Positions 12,936 through 25,200 of a DNA stretch of 39,314 bases are shown in pieces. The translations under genes and the position numbers were made by a program. The stretch's first letter is position 1. Each line of letters starts with the position of its first letter. The notes below the pieces were generated by a model. It worked only from the letters and a program-made list of their open reading frames with translations. It ran no database searches and was not told the origin of the DNA. Origin of the DNA: Helochares maculicollis (lineage: Eukaryota; Arthropoda; Insecta; Coleoptera; Hydrophilidae); contig JAWQRO010000421.1 in assembly GCA_033557835.1 (NCBI GenBank), positions 1 to 39,314 on the forward strand, given 5' to 3'.

Positions 12936-13400
12936 CTCCCTTTCGACGTTCATTCTTATAAATTATTTTTATTTCTTTGTCAAGTATTTCGATTTTTAAA
13001 GTAATAATTTGTTCATTTGCTGTACTTCTATATATCAATAAGTAAAATTTCGCTTAATAATTTCGCCACATTTTTTATTGATATCTTTTGCATATAATTA
13101 ATATATATTCACTTTTATGTTTTTGTACTAACTGATTAGACGGTATTTTAAAGTACAATGCAGTGTCGTACAAATCTATCAAATAAATGACCAAAATTCA
13201 ATTTTATACAGCCGTCAATCTTTGAACGCTTTTTCTAGCTAATTATACCTGTAGCACAACAACCGAAATTATCGTCAATGACTCTATATCACTGACCCTA
13301 AACAGGAATAATACAAATAAAAGTTGTAATACTGGTGAGCCAAATGACTAAGAACAAAATATTTTTATCAACTTGTCATTATATAGTAGCATACTTCAAA
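12936..13400 (+). promoter_or_regulatory. conserved 5' flank of protease homologue copy 2
   Basis: This aligns with the flank of copy 1 up to the start codon, with the same ordered blocks, including TTTTATACAGCCGT and CCCTAAACAGGAATAATA. It differs by small gaps and point changes. Core promoter elements cannot be assigned with confidence. Confidence 0.5.
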
Positions 13401-14310
13401 ATGATAATACCTGGGAAGATAACATATATATTGATATATTTCATCAACTTAACGACAATTTACTCTAAGAAGTGTGCACCATATGATTTGAATTATTTTG
13501 TAAAAATAGAGTATGATAGAAAGCTAGTGTGTGGTGGGACTCTTATTAACTCCCATTGGGTATTAACTTCAGCGGAATGTATAATCGACAAACCAATATC
13601 TGGATTTACAGCAGTTCTATCACTCTATAAGAAAATGTATGCCACAGAATTTCAGCAATGTGTTGTCCCTTCTAATAACGCATCAAACGTCAAAGAAAAT
13701 ACAATTGCTCTCTGTCGCATAAACTTTGATTACCTCTTTCCCTGCAACTATCATTATTTAGATTTATATCCAGGGGAATTTAGATGTTTTGTAGCTACTC
13801 TAATGGCCGCGAAAAATAATAGTGATGATATAACTTGCAATGCCATTAAAATTCATGATTGTGAAGAATCTCTAGGTAATGGTAACTATAAATTTGAATA
13901 TATGTGGGGCTACTCAATATATTTTGATAGCATTTATCATTTAGAATATATGCAATTTTTTAGCAAAGAAAACAAAAAAAACTGAAGCTATTGATCATTC
14001 ACGATGTAGTATAAATGGAAACATACATAAATTCCACGGCGATCTTCTGAAAGGTAAAGATTGTAGTTTATTACCCGGAGGTCCAGTTACTTGCAATTAT
14101 TTTCAAGTTGGAATTTTCATAACTCCTTGTGTTTTCACACATGATATTAATCAATTTGTTAAGCTACAACATTTTATTCCATGGATTGAGGCAACAACGG
14201 CAATCGAACATTCTCCACGTACAGCAAATAACTTTGGGAATGCACTTGCTTGTAATAATTTTACATGTTTTCTTAAAATAATTATTATCTTAGTAAATTA
14301 TAATATATGA
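13401..14310 (+). CDS. inactive serine protease homologue, copy 2
   Basis: Paralogue of the gene at 9168-10083 with the same architecture: exon 13401-13881, an 82-bp phase-1 intron (GTAACT...TTTTAG), exon 13964-14310 with a TGA stop; 275 residues. Exon 1 has exactly the same length in both copies (481 bases). Residues 1-22 form the signal peptide, CGGTLINSHWVLTSAEC spans 44-60, NTIALC spans 100-105, and CSLLPGGPVTC spans 194-204. The triad reads Glu59, Thr101, Pro198, so it too is non-catalytic. The tail is shorter by four residues, keeps an NFT sequon, and ends hydrophobic (FLKIIIILVNYNI). The continuous frame runs into the intron and stops at 13985, which could be mistaken for a truncated gene. 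Inferred role: a secreted or anchored binding protein in immunity, digestion or venom/saliva; the sequence does not choose between these. Confidence 0.85.
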
Positions 14311-17100
14311 TAATATTTTAGAATATAAGCATGTAAAAACCAATTATAAAATGTTAAATTATTTGCGTGAATTTATTTATGATGTTTTGAGGCTAATTGT
14401 ATTTATTAGTTTGGTTTGGATGAAGGATTAATTATAATTCACTAGAATCAAGTAAGCGCAGGATTTATTATGTATTTTTCTTATCTAGTCTTTCATTTTA
14501 TGAATGATATTTCAAATGTTTCATCATGTTAATTGTTGAATACAGCGGCCAAGTCAACGCATCCGGACTGGGAATAGCAGTATTTGGGCGTCATAGATGA
14601 TGTGTCTATTACTTTCTCCTTTATGGTTCCCGCATTCCTTCTCACTCAGACACATACAATCTGCTACGTGTGATTGTAACTGGTATTCTTAATATATTTG
14701 GATCACTAAATTGAATGAAAATGTGAGTTTCATTTGCCGCCATGTATACTTGCAAACTTTTTGACCAGGAAAACTCAATTAAAATTTTACATTATGATGC
14801 ATGTGTTGTTGCTAATCACAGCACCCATTAAAAGTATCTCTCTTTAGCTTCCGATTTTATTTACCATATCGCTTAGTATTTCAAAATGTTGAACTTTTTC
14901 CATTTGCAGTGAATCACGAGGACTGTAATTTTGTGTTCTAAGCAAATAGTAAGAACTTTCAAAATTCGATCGTTCACTGCTTTGCAGATGCACATTTTTT
15001 ATCTATATTTGACTTTTAGAAGCAATGAAATTGGCTGCTTTTTGATATCCGATAATCTCCTAATGATATAAAAACACATATTTTTTTTACCTGACCTATT
15101 TGGTTTTTAGTACTGCGATGCTAAGATTTAATTTTGGCATTCTATCAATTGTTTCCGACTTTACTGTTTAGCTTGAAACAATTCCTTCCCCAGATAACAT
15201 TTGGATGACACTTTGTTCGGAATGTCGACTTAGGTATCTATTTCTTTTTGAACGTCTAATTATGTGCATGTTTTGCATATACATTATTTATAAGGGATGT
15301 GTTGCAGTTGTGATTGTTGGAAGCCCTCTTTGCTTCCTGACTGTTGACTGACATCTCTCTTTCAACTTGTCCTCAACTCTATACCTCACGATAAGATAGA
15401 AAAACAGGAAAATAAAAATAGTTTAATGTACTGCTAAAATATGATATCATCAACTAAATCATATAATAAGATCACAAAAAATTGCCAAAATTTATAAAAC
15501 ATGATTAAATCTATTTGCACAGCAGTGTTTAATTTGCATTGAACGAATCATAAGAACATTAATACGTATTTTAGAAAAATATGGTGGTCAACACTGATGG
15601 TTTCATTGGGTTTTTTGTTTACTAATATAGTTGTTTTAATATAGTTTAAATGAGGAAAATTCATATTGGCCGGATTTTCCAGTATACCCAGGCTCTATCA
15701 AACGAGGAATTCGTGTTGCATTTTGCTTTCACTAAACTTATTTCTTGATTTTGTGGAAATGTTTTGAATTCGGTTTTTACAACATACTATTTCCAACTAT
15801 CACTCTTGATTATCTTATAAATGTTGGAACATTTTTATAGTTTCATAATATCTATTGCATTGAACTAAAGATTACACTCTGTACGGTATACAGAACATTT
15901 TGTATTCCTGCATAGAACATTCAAAGCAGACAAATTTGTTTTTAATTTATTTTAAGAATTGAAGAAAAGTTTACCTAATGTCCATGAAAATAATTTTTCT
16001 TCTTTAGTGCACATTTGGGCAGCTCCATAAAAACATGTTAATATTATATTATTTGTTCATGTATTCGCTCATTCAGCATGCACTCAACCATAAAGATCTT
16101 CGCAAAGCGCAGGTAAGATATCCATCAATTTGTTGTATAATAATAAAAAATAAGTAAAGCTCGACCCTGGCGAAGCGTAGGCAGGCGTGGGTATCTATCT
16201 AATTTAACAATCAGTTGGAATAAAATAATAATAAGATTCCTTCCAGGCGGGACCTTCTGCGCAACCTCAATTAAAGTAACGAAGTGTGCGTTACAACCAT
16301 TGCTGGGTATGATATATTACTGTTTTATTAGTTCCCTGCTTTTTTTCTGAAATTTATATCCACGATTAAAAGATCGAATTTATAGACCGGATTAAATTTG
16401 GTTTACATAATGAATGGCTTCGTGTAAACGCTATTTATAAATACTCCTGTATCACGGCGAAATGCGTAACATTAAGCAGTGATTACATGGAACAAAGTAA
16501 GGTAATAGGAAAGAAAATAATAATAATACCCTTGAATAAATTGCGTGAAATTACTTTGAATTGGACGATGTCTTAACTGCACAATTAATCAACACAACTC
16601 TATTAAAGGTGTTATTGAAGGTGAAAAAGTCATTGAGCCGTAATGAATAATTCGAAAGTGAGTGGAAAAGGACTTACGATATGCTTTTCTTAATGTTTGG
16701 TTAATGAGTTCTAAGACCCTTAAACATAATGTAAAGTTGATACGAACAGAACTCGTTTGGTGGTTCATAAACTTAATTTAACTCGCTTTATGCTTACCTA
16801 TGAAAGAGGAGCCAATCGAGAATACTTGTCTGTTGATAGGTTCTAGGCAGCTTTAGCGTTAGTTGAAATAATCATGAACTTGATATTTGCTACATAATTT
16901 TGAAGCTAGTGTAAAAACACTTTTCTATAACAAATTCAAGTAGAGATAGGCGTCAGTGTTGTGTAGTAAATAGTAATAAATATTCAAATCTCGATGAAAC
17001 AAAACTAGATTTGATTAAAAAATGATGCATATGCATTTGCGCGCGAAATTAAGTAGCTATGCCCTAAAGATTTGATATGAGAATCAGTAATCGTCTGGGC
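14311..17100. other. 3' flank and insertion private to unit B
   Basis: The first ~180 bases match the 11353-11500 block of unit A. About 14490-17095 has no counterpart between 11500 and 11542, so about 2.6 kb was inserted here or lost from unit A. I found no transposase frame, terminal repeat or target duplication. A GC-richer patch near 16160-16310 has no recognised identity. Confidence 0.45.
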
Positions 17101-18348
17101 CGAATATACTGTTTGAAATGCCAGAAAAGGTTTAGGTGGCTTGTTTTATGTGGCTAATTACCTTGTTAGCATACCTAACGCCTAAAGACGGAACCAGTAT
17201 TGTAGCTCGTATGCTTTAAATTAATATCTAGTGTCATTTATAATCTAATTTATTATTTATCGCGAAAACATGAGCTAGCTACAAACAAACAAGATACAAT
17301 TTAAAGAAATGCACATGTGATTTTTTGTACAAAGATTTTCAAAGTATTCATTTTGTTTATAATTAACGACAAATTCGAAGCACAATGCTTATAATAGACA
17401 GTGTCAAGTTTTTCATAATCTAGTCTTGTTCCGCGTTTAACGTTGATGTATAGAAACAATATTTTGGTGCACCTTCTTGTTTAACAAAATATTTTGGCTG
17501 ACCCAAAACAAGAACACAACGATGTATTTGTATAGTCTTAATTTACCAGGTATTAATTATGAAATGGGGATTAAAAACGAAAAATTAATTCGCAGAATCA
17601 TGAAAAGTACTTTGTGTAAAGTAGATTCTATTATTTTCTATACATTTTTCCTATCTTTCGGAAAATTTGCAAATACCACGTCAGTAGAAATTTTCCGCTT
17701 TTTCCACGAACTATTCATCCAGTCACCTTTTTCACATCAGCATAGGAGTCAAGGCGCTGCTCTGCAAGTATGAGACCGATCAATGCAAGCGAGTGGTAAT
17801 CGTAAGGAGCAAGCCATATGAAGCAACAATGAGTCGCGAATTGACTTGCTTTTCTATCAAGGCATCAAATATACATGCTTTTGCGCTTTTCCATTGATCT
17901 GTCCTTGAGCTTATGATTGCAATTGCATATCTTCCTAGACTGCAATATCGAAGTCTCAAACTTTAAATATTTTGAAACTATGCTCTTCGTTATTCGTTTA
18001 GCTATTGAATACAACAATGCATACACTTTTTCAATCTCTTATTGATAACACAACTAAATGGCGCAAAAATTGCATTAGAGCAGCATCAGTTCTCTGAAAT
18101 TTGCACTTCACATTTATGCACCTGATAATTATGCAAAAATCCATTATTATTGTTACAAATATGACACTTTCTTATTCGTATTAGTAAACTATGCTAATAT
18201 AAATACGTAAAATGCATCTATACTTTTACAACATTATTTTCAGATCCACTCTCGAGATGATTTTATATTTGACCATATGTTTCCAAGAAAGTAGAACTAC
18301 AAAAATGCAGCACATGTCGCTGTAATTTAAATCAAATGCGGTTTGAAT
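17101..18348. repeat. spacer of tandem duplication, unit B, truncated
   Basis: Collinear with 11542-12935 (landmarks given there). The match reaches the block just upstream of the gene (GCAGCACATGTCGCTGTAAT near 18306, matching GCACCACACGTCACGAGAAT near 12882). It ends at about 18348, so a third gene copy is not present. The open frame at 17477-17773 lies across this decayed spacer and is not a gene. Confidence 0.65.
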
Positions 18349-18899
18349 CTTTAATTATTACCGTTTTCTGCCAACAGGATGTAGAATTTTATAGATTTGA
18401 AAAAAGATAATTAAGAATTTATACGAATTTAATTAATTATGAAAATGCAAATGTTTTTTATTTATTTTTATGAATGCGCAATTAATGGTAGTGAGGAATT
18501 TAAACAGTCTTAAGGATTTATTTATTATTTGGTTTTTTGTGAATTAAGTCAAAATCGGCAATCTTCAGGAAATATCTACTTTATTAATGCATATCCCATT
18601 GTTTTGTTTTTAAGCCATGCAAATTTTTAAATGGGGAAATATTTCCGTTTAACACTATTATGGGATTAAGTTCACATATACATTCACGTTTTCAATTTGT
18701 AACTATTTTATTGAGCCTAATTAATCTACTTAAGAGCTTCTATTTCTTCATGATTTGACGCATTAGCTGGTTAACTGATTCGATCGTCTTAATTCTTGAA
18801 GCCTTAGAAGACTGTACAAACACTTCTTAAAGTCCATTTTTGAGTTGTGCAGCAGCATGAGTTTTAAAAATTCGTTGATTGATCCGTCGTCCCTGAATG
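18349..18899. other. intergenic, nothing recognised
   Basis: AT-rich sequence after the breakpoint of the third duplication unit. A weak resemblance exists between about 18800-18860 (TTAGAAGA...TTGAGTTGTG) and 8645-8685 (TTAGAAGA...CAGAGTTGCG), too short to call. Confidence 0.4.
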
Positions 18900-19245
18900 A
18901 AAAACAACAATTGTTGTAGATAGGCTTTTATTCGAGTAAGGCAGAGACGAGATTCCGTATCGATAGCCATGTAAGCAAGGTTAGCACGGAAAGTGGCCAT
19001 GCTCGACCTTGCCGAGGGGCTTCTCCCTTCTCGGCACCTTCCTTCCTGTGCCGCTCATGGCCGCTCTGATCGTCAACATTAGTTGCTCACTACCTCTTTA
19101 GCCCACTCGAAGCACATGTCTCTATGCTGCACGTATCAGTGCGTGGAATGCGGCGGTACTATCGTGCCTCAATCGTGTCTCAGTACTAACTTGTGAATAA
19201 TAAATACATAAATCCGGTGAACTGTGAAGTGCATTGCCTGTTTGG
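18900..19245. mobile_element. GC-richer patch, possible LTR remnant
   Basis: This stretch is clearly richer in G and C than its neighbours. It starts with an AACAACAATTGTTGTAG palindrome and carries AATAAATACATAAA (19198-19211) followed by TCCGGTGAACTGTGAAGTG. A polyadenylation signal followed by a short downstream region resembles the R-U5 part of an insect LTR. I found no clear TG...CA ends, target duplication or second copy, so a non-LTR fragment or an unrelated insertion is equally possible. Confidence 0.3.
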
Positions 19246-22200
19246 ATTAATACTATATAGTTTTTTGGATATTAAATTTAGTATTTGAGGCTGATTTAGT
19301 AGGTACGTCTATGGACATTTTTTAAAGTTTTGTTACTTTTTGTGCTTCCCAATTTTTTATTTTGAAATTTTTGGGCATTGTATATGTTAAATACTTGACA
19401 ATTTGAAATATTCCCATTTCAGTATTATATTGTAGTTTTTAAATTTAATTTAATATCCGGATATAATGTTTTCCGTTTTAATTTTGTCTCAATCTCTGTT
19501 GTATTTAATTTTATGCAATATTTGCCATGTGTGTAATTAGTATAGCGTAGAGATGATATTATTTAAGTTTGTTTTAAATATTTCTTAAAGATGAACGATA
19601 AGTCTTTACTGATACTACCGGAAAGAAATGTAGTTAACTGAAGTCTAGTAATAAAATTATTTTATATTTGGTTTATTTTGAAAGCGGAGTAGTTGATGGA
19701 GTTTTTCATCTCACTAATTGCAAACATTGCTAATAACCGAGGTGTTTGTGCTTTTGCTGAGATCTTTAGGATGTTTTTAAAACCGGATTGCGGTTCAAGG
19801 AAAGTCACAACCAAAGTTAAACCCCAAAAGCGGTTTGGTACTAATTCAGTCGCCAGAAGAAGCAAATTACTACTCTCCTTGTTGAGTTAATTCAATTATA
19901 GCTGGATGGATGTGCAGAAGTTGTAAATACACGATATGCAATTTATTTAGGTTTTATACTGTTTTAACTATTATTGTTCTTATATTAAAATTTTTGAAAA
20001 CTTTATCTGTGCTTATGGATTTGCCAAATAATTAATCATGTGCAATTACTTACTCAATTATAGTGTTGAGAAATTAAAAAGACTTAGTTGTTTCAAGTTG
20101 ACAAATGAGAATAAAACATGGGGATCGTTCAAGACGATCATTAATAACGTTTGTCTCATAACTCTATACATGGTTAATCAAAAAATAAATATTAAAATTT
20201 ATTAGATTTCCATTGACTCGCCATTTAGATAAAACTCAACGGGTTGCCATCTATTATATTGATAATTATGCCATTTAGATGCGCAGATGTTGCTATCATG
20301 AGTAAAAAATTTTAAATTATTGTTCGTTTATGGTCATCGATTATTTAGTAGATAATAGGTTAACAGGTGTAAATGTTAACGTAATTTAATTTCGGAAATT
20401 TTATTATTTTCTAGGAATTTCATTATTAATTTGTTTGGCACTAAGTTTGGCGAAAACCTTTTGAAATTTTCTTTTGTTCTACTTCAGTTTGCTGATCTTG
20501 AACTTGGGCTTAACTAAATCATTGAAAATACTACATATCCACAACACATATTACAAAACATTAAAATTGTTTGACAAACTATTTATCGACTTTTGTATTG
20601 TAGGACTGTTAAGGTTGACTTAACCGGCTATTAATTCTCAAAATGTTCTTTGCTTTTAATTATATAATGTAGGTGAAATTAATTGGTTGGTCATATGCTA
20701 CTCATTAGTGTTTCAGTATACGAAATAATGTTATAATCCTATAAGTGAAATTTGCTCTTAACAGTGACATATTCTGTGATTTCTTTGTAAGATCCTGTAA
20801 ACAGAAAATGAAAAAATATTTAAATCAATAAAGTAGCATATCATGTGAAGACTAGTCAATTGGCAAGAAAATCTCAGTCAAAATTTCAAATTACACGAAA
20901 AACATTTTTCAAAGGCTTGAGCAAAAGATGTAAATATAATTTAAATACATAAAGAATTTCGAAATATTTTTATTACTGTCCTTATTTCTTCATTACAATA
21001 GTTTGTACTTGGATAGTTGTAGAGGACCTATTATAATAAAAATAAATCTTGGCATTGCGACACCTTCTCAGGATAACGTATGAACGAAATATATAGACAG
21101 AAGGTTTATTTTAAATTCCCTGCTAGCACTTTTATACATTTCATAACTATTATGATATTGACACTTGTCATCAAGCGCTGCTTTGTAATAATTAAATGAA
21201 TCAGTGTTCAAAACACAATCCCAGCAAAGTAATATAAAATAATACTAATATACTTTTGTAAAGATATTACAATACTCTTTATTGAATGAAAGTTGTTCTC
21301 ATTTAATTACAATTTTTCATAAAGGTATCCTTTCATTACAAGTAATATTGAAAAAAACAATCCTACAAAATTTAAATTTTGCTTAAGTAAGGTGCCTCCT
21401 CTACGATTTACCCTAAAAACTAAATCAAGAAAACTTGAATGTAGTTGGCTCAATAGACTATGTATAAAGAAGGTAGCAGAAGCTGCCTCAACCGAAAAAT
21501 TACCCAGATTGTGGTCATGCCGACTCCTCTGAAATCCGTTGAAGAATGGCATACTTAGGAAATATTCTTGATGATCTTGATAGTTCTTGAAATTTAACCC
21601 AATTACACATATATGGGACCGTCAATTTTGTAGAAATATTGCATGAATTTTATGATCATTTTTAATATTTATACTTTAAAGGAATTCAACGCATAAAAGA
21701 GTGTATATTGCAACCATATACGCGGTGGCACAAGTACCCAACCATGACTAACGTTCGGCTGCATTTGCATCCAGCTAAAGATATGCCTTGTATTCAAAAC
21801 TAGGCCTTAATTACGTAACTGCATTAGCAAACGTATTAGCATTAAAAGGGACATTAATGATTATAATCGTTTGCCTCTCTTACACATGCACATTATCTCT
21901 GAGCAGAGCAGACTCGCCACTTTGATATAAAGTTACTACTGTGGTCTCTGATTTGTGAGGTTTCCAATGTCCATTACACTTTGCGGCATTGTACCGGAGA
22001 ATTTAATGCCTATCTATATGCTAATCAATATGATGTAAATCAGTACCTATCTATAGAGGAAAAACAATAAAAATAGTGCTAAGAAATAAAATTCCAGTTT
22101 TACATCGGCCAAGTAGCACATCAGTGCAAAAGAATTAGATAAAGGAAAAACCTTACCTTATTAGGAAAATTGGGAATGTAATCATAATTTATTTTTGTCT

Positions 22201-25200
22201 GTACGTGTAATGTGGCACTAAAAATATAAAATTACGACATTCCTATACCATTTTTGCACCTGCAAAGGATATGTGAACAGGACAAGAATAAATGTGTTGC
22301 GAAAAATGTTTTTTGTAAGATTTCAAACTGCTTTCATATACCTTCATTAAATTATACTAACTATATTTCATTAAAAATAATAAAATGTTACGATTCAATT
22401 TCAACGTAGCATCAAGGCGCTTGAGTTACTGTTATAAGTAAATAAAAAAGGCTAAATTGTATACAAGTAACACATATGCTTACTGTAGACATAGTTGCTT
22501 ATTTTTCAACCAAATTTTACTTTATTCATTTATATTGCAAATATAAACGAATAAAAGACATTTTTTTCACCATTTAATGATGCTAAAGATAAAGAAAAAA
22601 TGTTCTAATGCTGAAACAATATTTCAAGTGACAAGGACAAAAATTTGCAAAATTATGGTGTGTTACAAAAAAAAATCGTGTCACCCGTAAACAATTCGCG
22701 AATAAATTTTCGCATTGAACTTGAATTTGAAATCGCTTGCAATTAACTGACTCGCCATAAAAATGACGTAATTCAATATTAATAGTTGTTAATATAAATG
22801 TTTTCTCTTAGCTATTAATTTAATGATGGACTAGAGACCATCTTCTTAGCAATTAAATTATATCTTGAAAAGCACCTCACATTAGTTCTTAAAAAGTATC
22901 TGAATTTAAATCCTGCAACACCTATATTTAGATCTTAAAAACACCTTAAATTGGTTCATTTTTTGTAGGCTCACCTTATCTATTACTTGCTGATTTGTTT
23001 CGATACTTTCTTTATTAAATTAAGAAATTTTTTACATTCGTAGTTTCAGAAGTATGAGGTGATGTCATTTTCCATGCATGCCTAGCCTTTGCCACCTCAA
23101 AATCCATTAAAATAATTGTATTGTTCAATCATGCATTCAACTTTCTGTATTGTTTTAAAAAAACAGCAGCATGAGATATGGCGGTTTGCAACCTAAATTA
23201 TTTCCTCTTGACGTTTATTGTTATTGTTTGCTGGAATAGAGAAGGAATTTTCTCAATTAAAATTATTATTTAAGACAGTATGACTGTAGCACAATCGACT
23301 GTACTGTACTGCAATTGACTATACACCAGCTTATTGTTTATAACTTTAATGATCTAAAAGTAAATTAGGTTAAAACGTGAAAGTACTTCGATATTTTCAA
23401 GCGTTTCAATTTGTATGCGTTCTCAAATCTCTTCCTCATTACTTGAAGATTCACTCTTCAATAAAAGAAACAATAAACACGCTTTTACTCCGTCATCTGC
23501 AAAATGGATTCAGAAGACATCTGCAAAATTTTACAATCGCGAAGAAGTTTCTGTTTCATTTATTATTAGAATTTAATTTCTATATTTATTCATATCATTA
23601 TGTGTACTGTAAGTTTCTGATAATACTGTTTATAACGATATTTATTTAATTTTTCCATTCGTTTTATTATATCGATACTTCTATTACAGCACTTGATTAG
23701 TTGAAACGTCCATTTTGTTCATTAGTACATGTCGACCATGCTGGTATTTTCCTCTTTGTTACTTTGTAATTAGTATCAGGCTGTTGTTAATTTAGCAACG
23801 TTATTTATGAAGTCATTGAAATATTGATATATGAAACCTGTTGCGTTCTGTCTGCGGTATTATAACTTTTATTTCGCCTCTTTTAACCTTTCTTAGAAAA
23901 TTAAGATCTTTAATGGATAATTTAAATAACTTTCTCTTCTCAGGTTATCAAAAGCAGGCGATCATTTTTTCCAAAGCACAATTCAGTGTTCCCACAATTA
24001 ACGAAATAAACGTTGGCAATAAACAGAAGTCGAGCTAGCATTTTTTTCTCTACAAATTAGTTGAGAAGAAATTATGCAATTATTATAGACAATTAAATAT
24101 TTTTAATCTGACTATTTACAGTTATGTCTAATATCAATACGACTAATGCTCTACTGAGCTTCCTGGTCAGAGAGCTGAAGTGAGTATCTTTGTTGTCCTC
24201 TTCGTATCTTCATATAGAGGGAAGCTTCCCTGACCTTTGCCCGGGCTAGGGTTGCAGTACGTTGGCATTAACACAAGGCTGCATGTCGTTCATAAAATAG
24301 CTGGCTTCGCAAGTTTCAATATATTTACAACAAAATTCAATTAAAAAGTGTTGGTTTATACAATAGTTCAATTTGGGTAAAATCAATGATATGACGGGAA
24401 GAATTAGATAGAAGTGATTGATTATGTAATTGCACTTATGATGGAAAAAATATGATATGACCGCTTTTTATAAATTAAAAATAAATTTGTGTACCAACGG
24501 AAAAATGACAATGTGTAATATTTGCAGAAACTCGATAACATCAGTAACGCAATTACAGAAACACTCGTTCTCGACCAATTAATTGTGCGAATCTGAAGAC
24601 AATAATTATGGGACTGTCGTGAAAATATTTTGCAATGGGAAGGAGTTAGCTGCTTTAGCAGTGTTAAATGTCGAGACTATTAAAGCACAATTATAAATTG
24701 AATCGAATCCGGGTACTCCACCAGCTCGGATTGTAGGTATCCGGATTCGTTTGTTCGTTTAAATACTAACAAGTCTTAAGTGGTTCATTTATTATGTAGG
24801 ATTTCATAACAAAGACAACTTACGTAATTGGTTCGGTTTATCAGATTAAGGTTTCGTTTGTTGTGTGGTTTTTAAGTGAAGTTCAATGAATACTTAAAAC
24901 AAATCGTGTAGTTGGCGATGTAAATAACTTTAAATATTGTTAGCTACAGGTAAATGGTCTGATGTTATTTATGAGTAATAAGTAGTAGATACCACAACCA
25001 GAGCTAATCTGACTAATTACTGTGACTTTGTAGTGCAGCAGACGGAACTCGGAGTAACCTTTGGATATGATTGTGAGAAATTCTCTAAATTTGCATTTGT
25101 TAAGTCGATTGAACTTTATGCGATGTACTAAAACAGGATCTGGAAATAATAGTGAACGAGTTAATTGATATTATCCAATTACTCAAGGTTTATAAGTGTA

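Noticed and set aside
16160..16310. GC-richer patch considered as a tRNA or SINE head
   Set aside because: No cloverleaf and no A/B box pair could be recognised.
19662..19890. Overlapping open frames on both strands
   Set aside because: Antiparallel shadows with no recognisable domain or polyadenylation context.
21307..21552. Minus-strand 81-codon frame
   Set aside because: AATAAA follows its stop, but there is no family match by eye, no splice evidence, and AATAAA is frequent in such AT-rich DNA.
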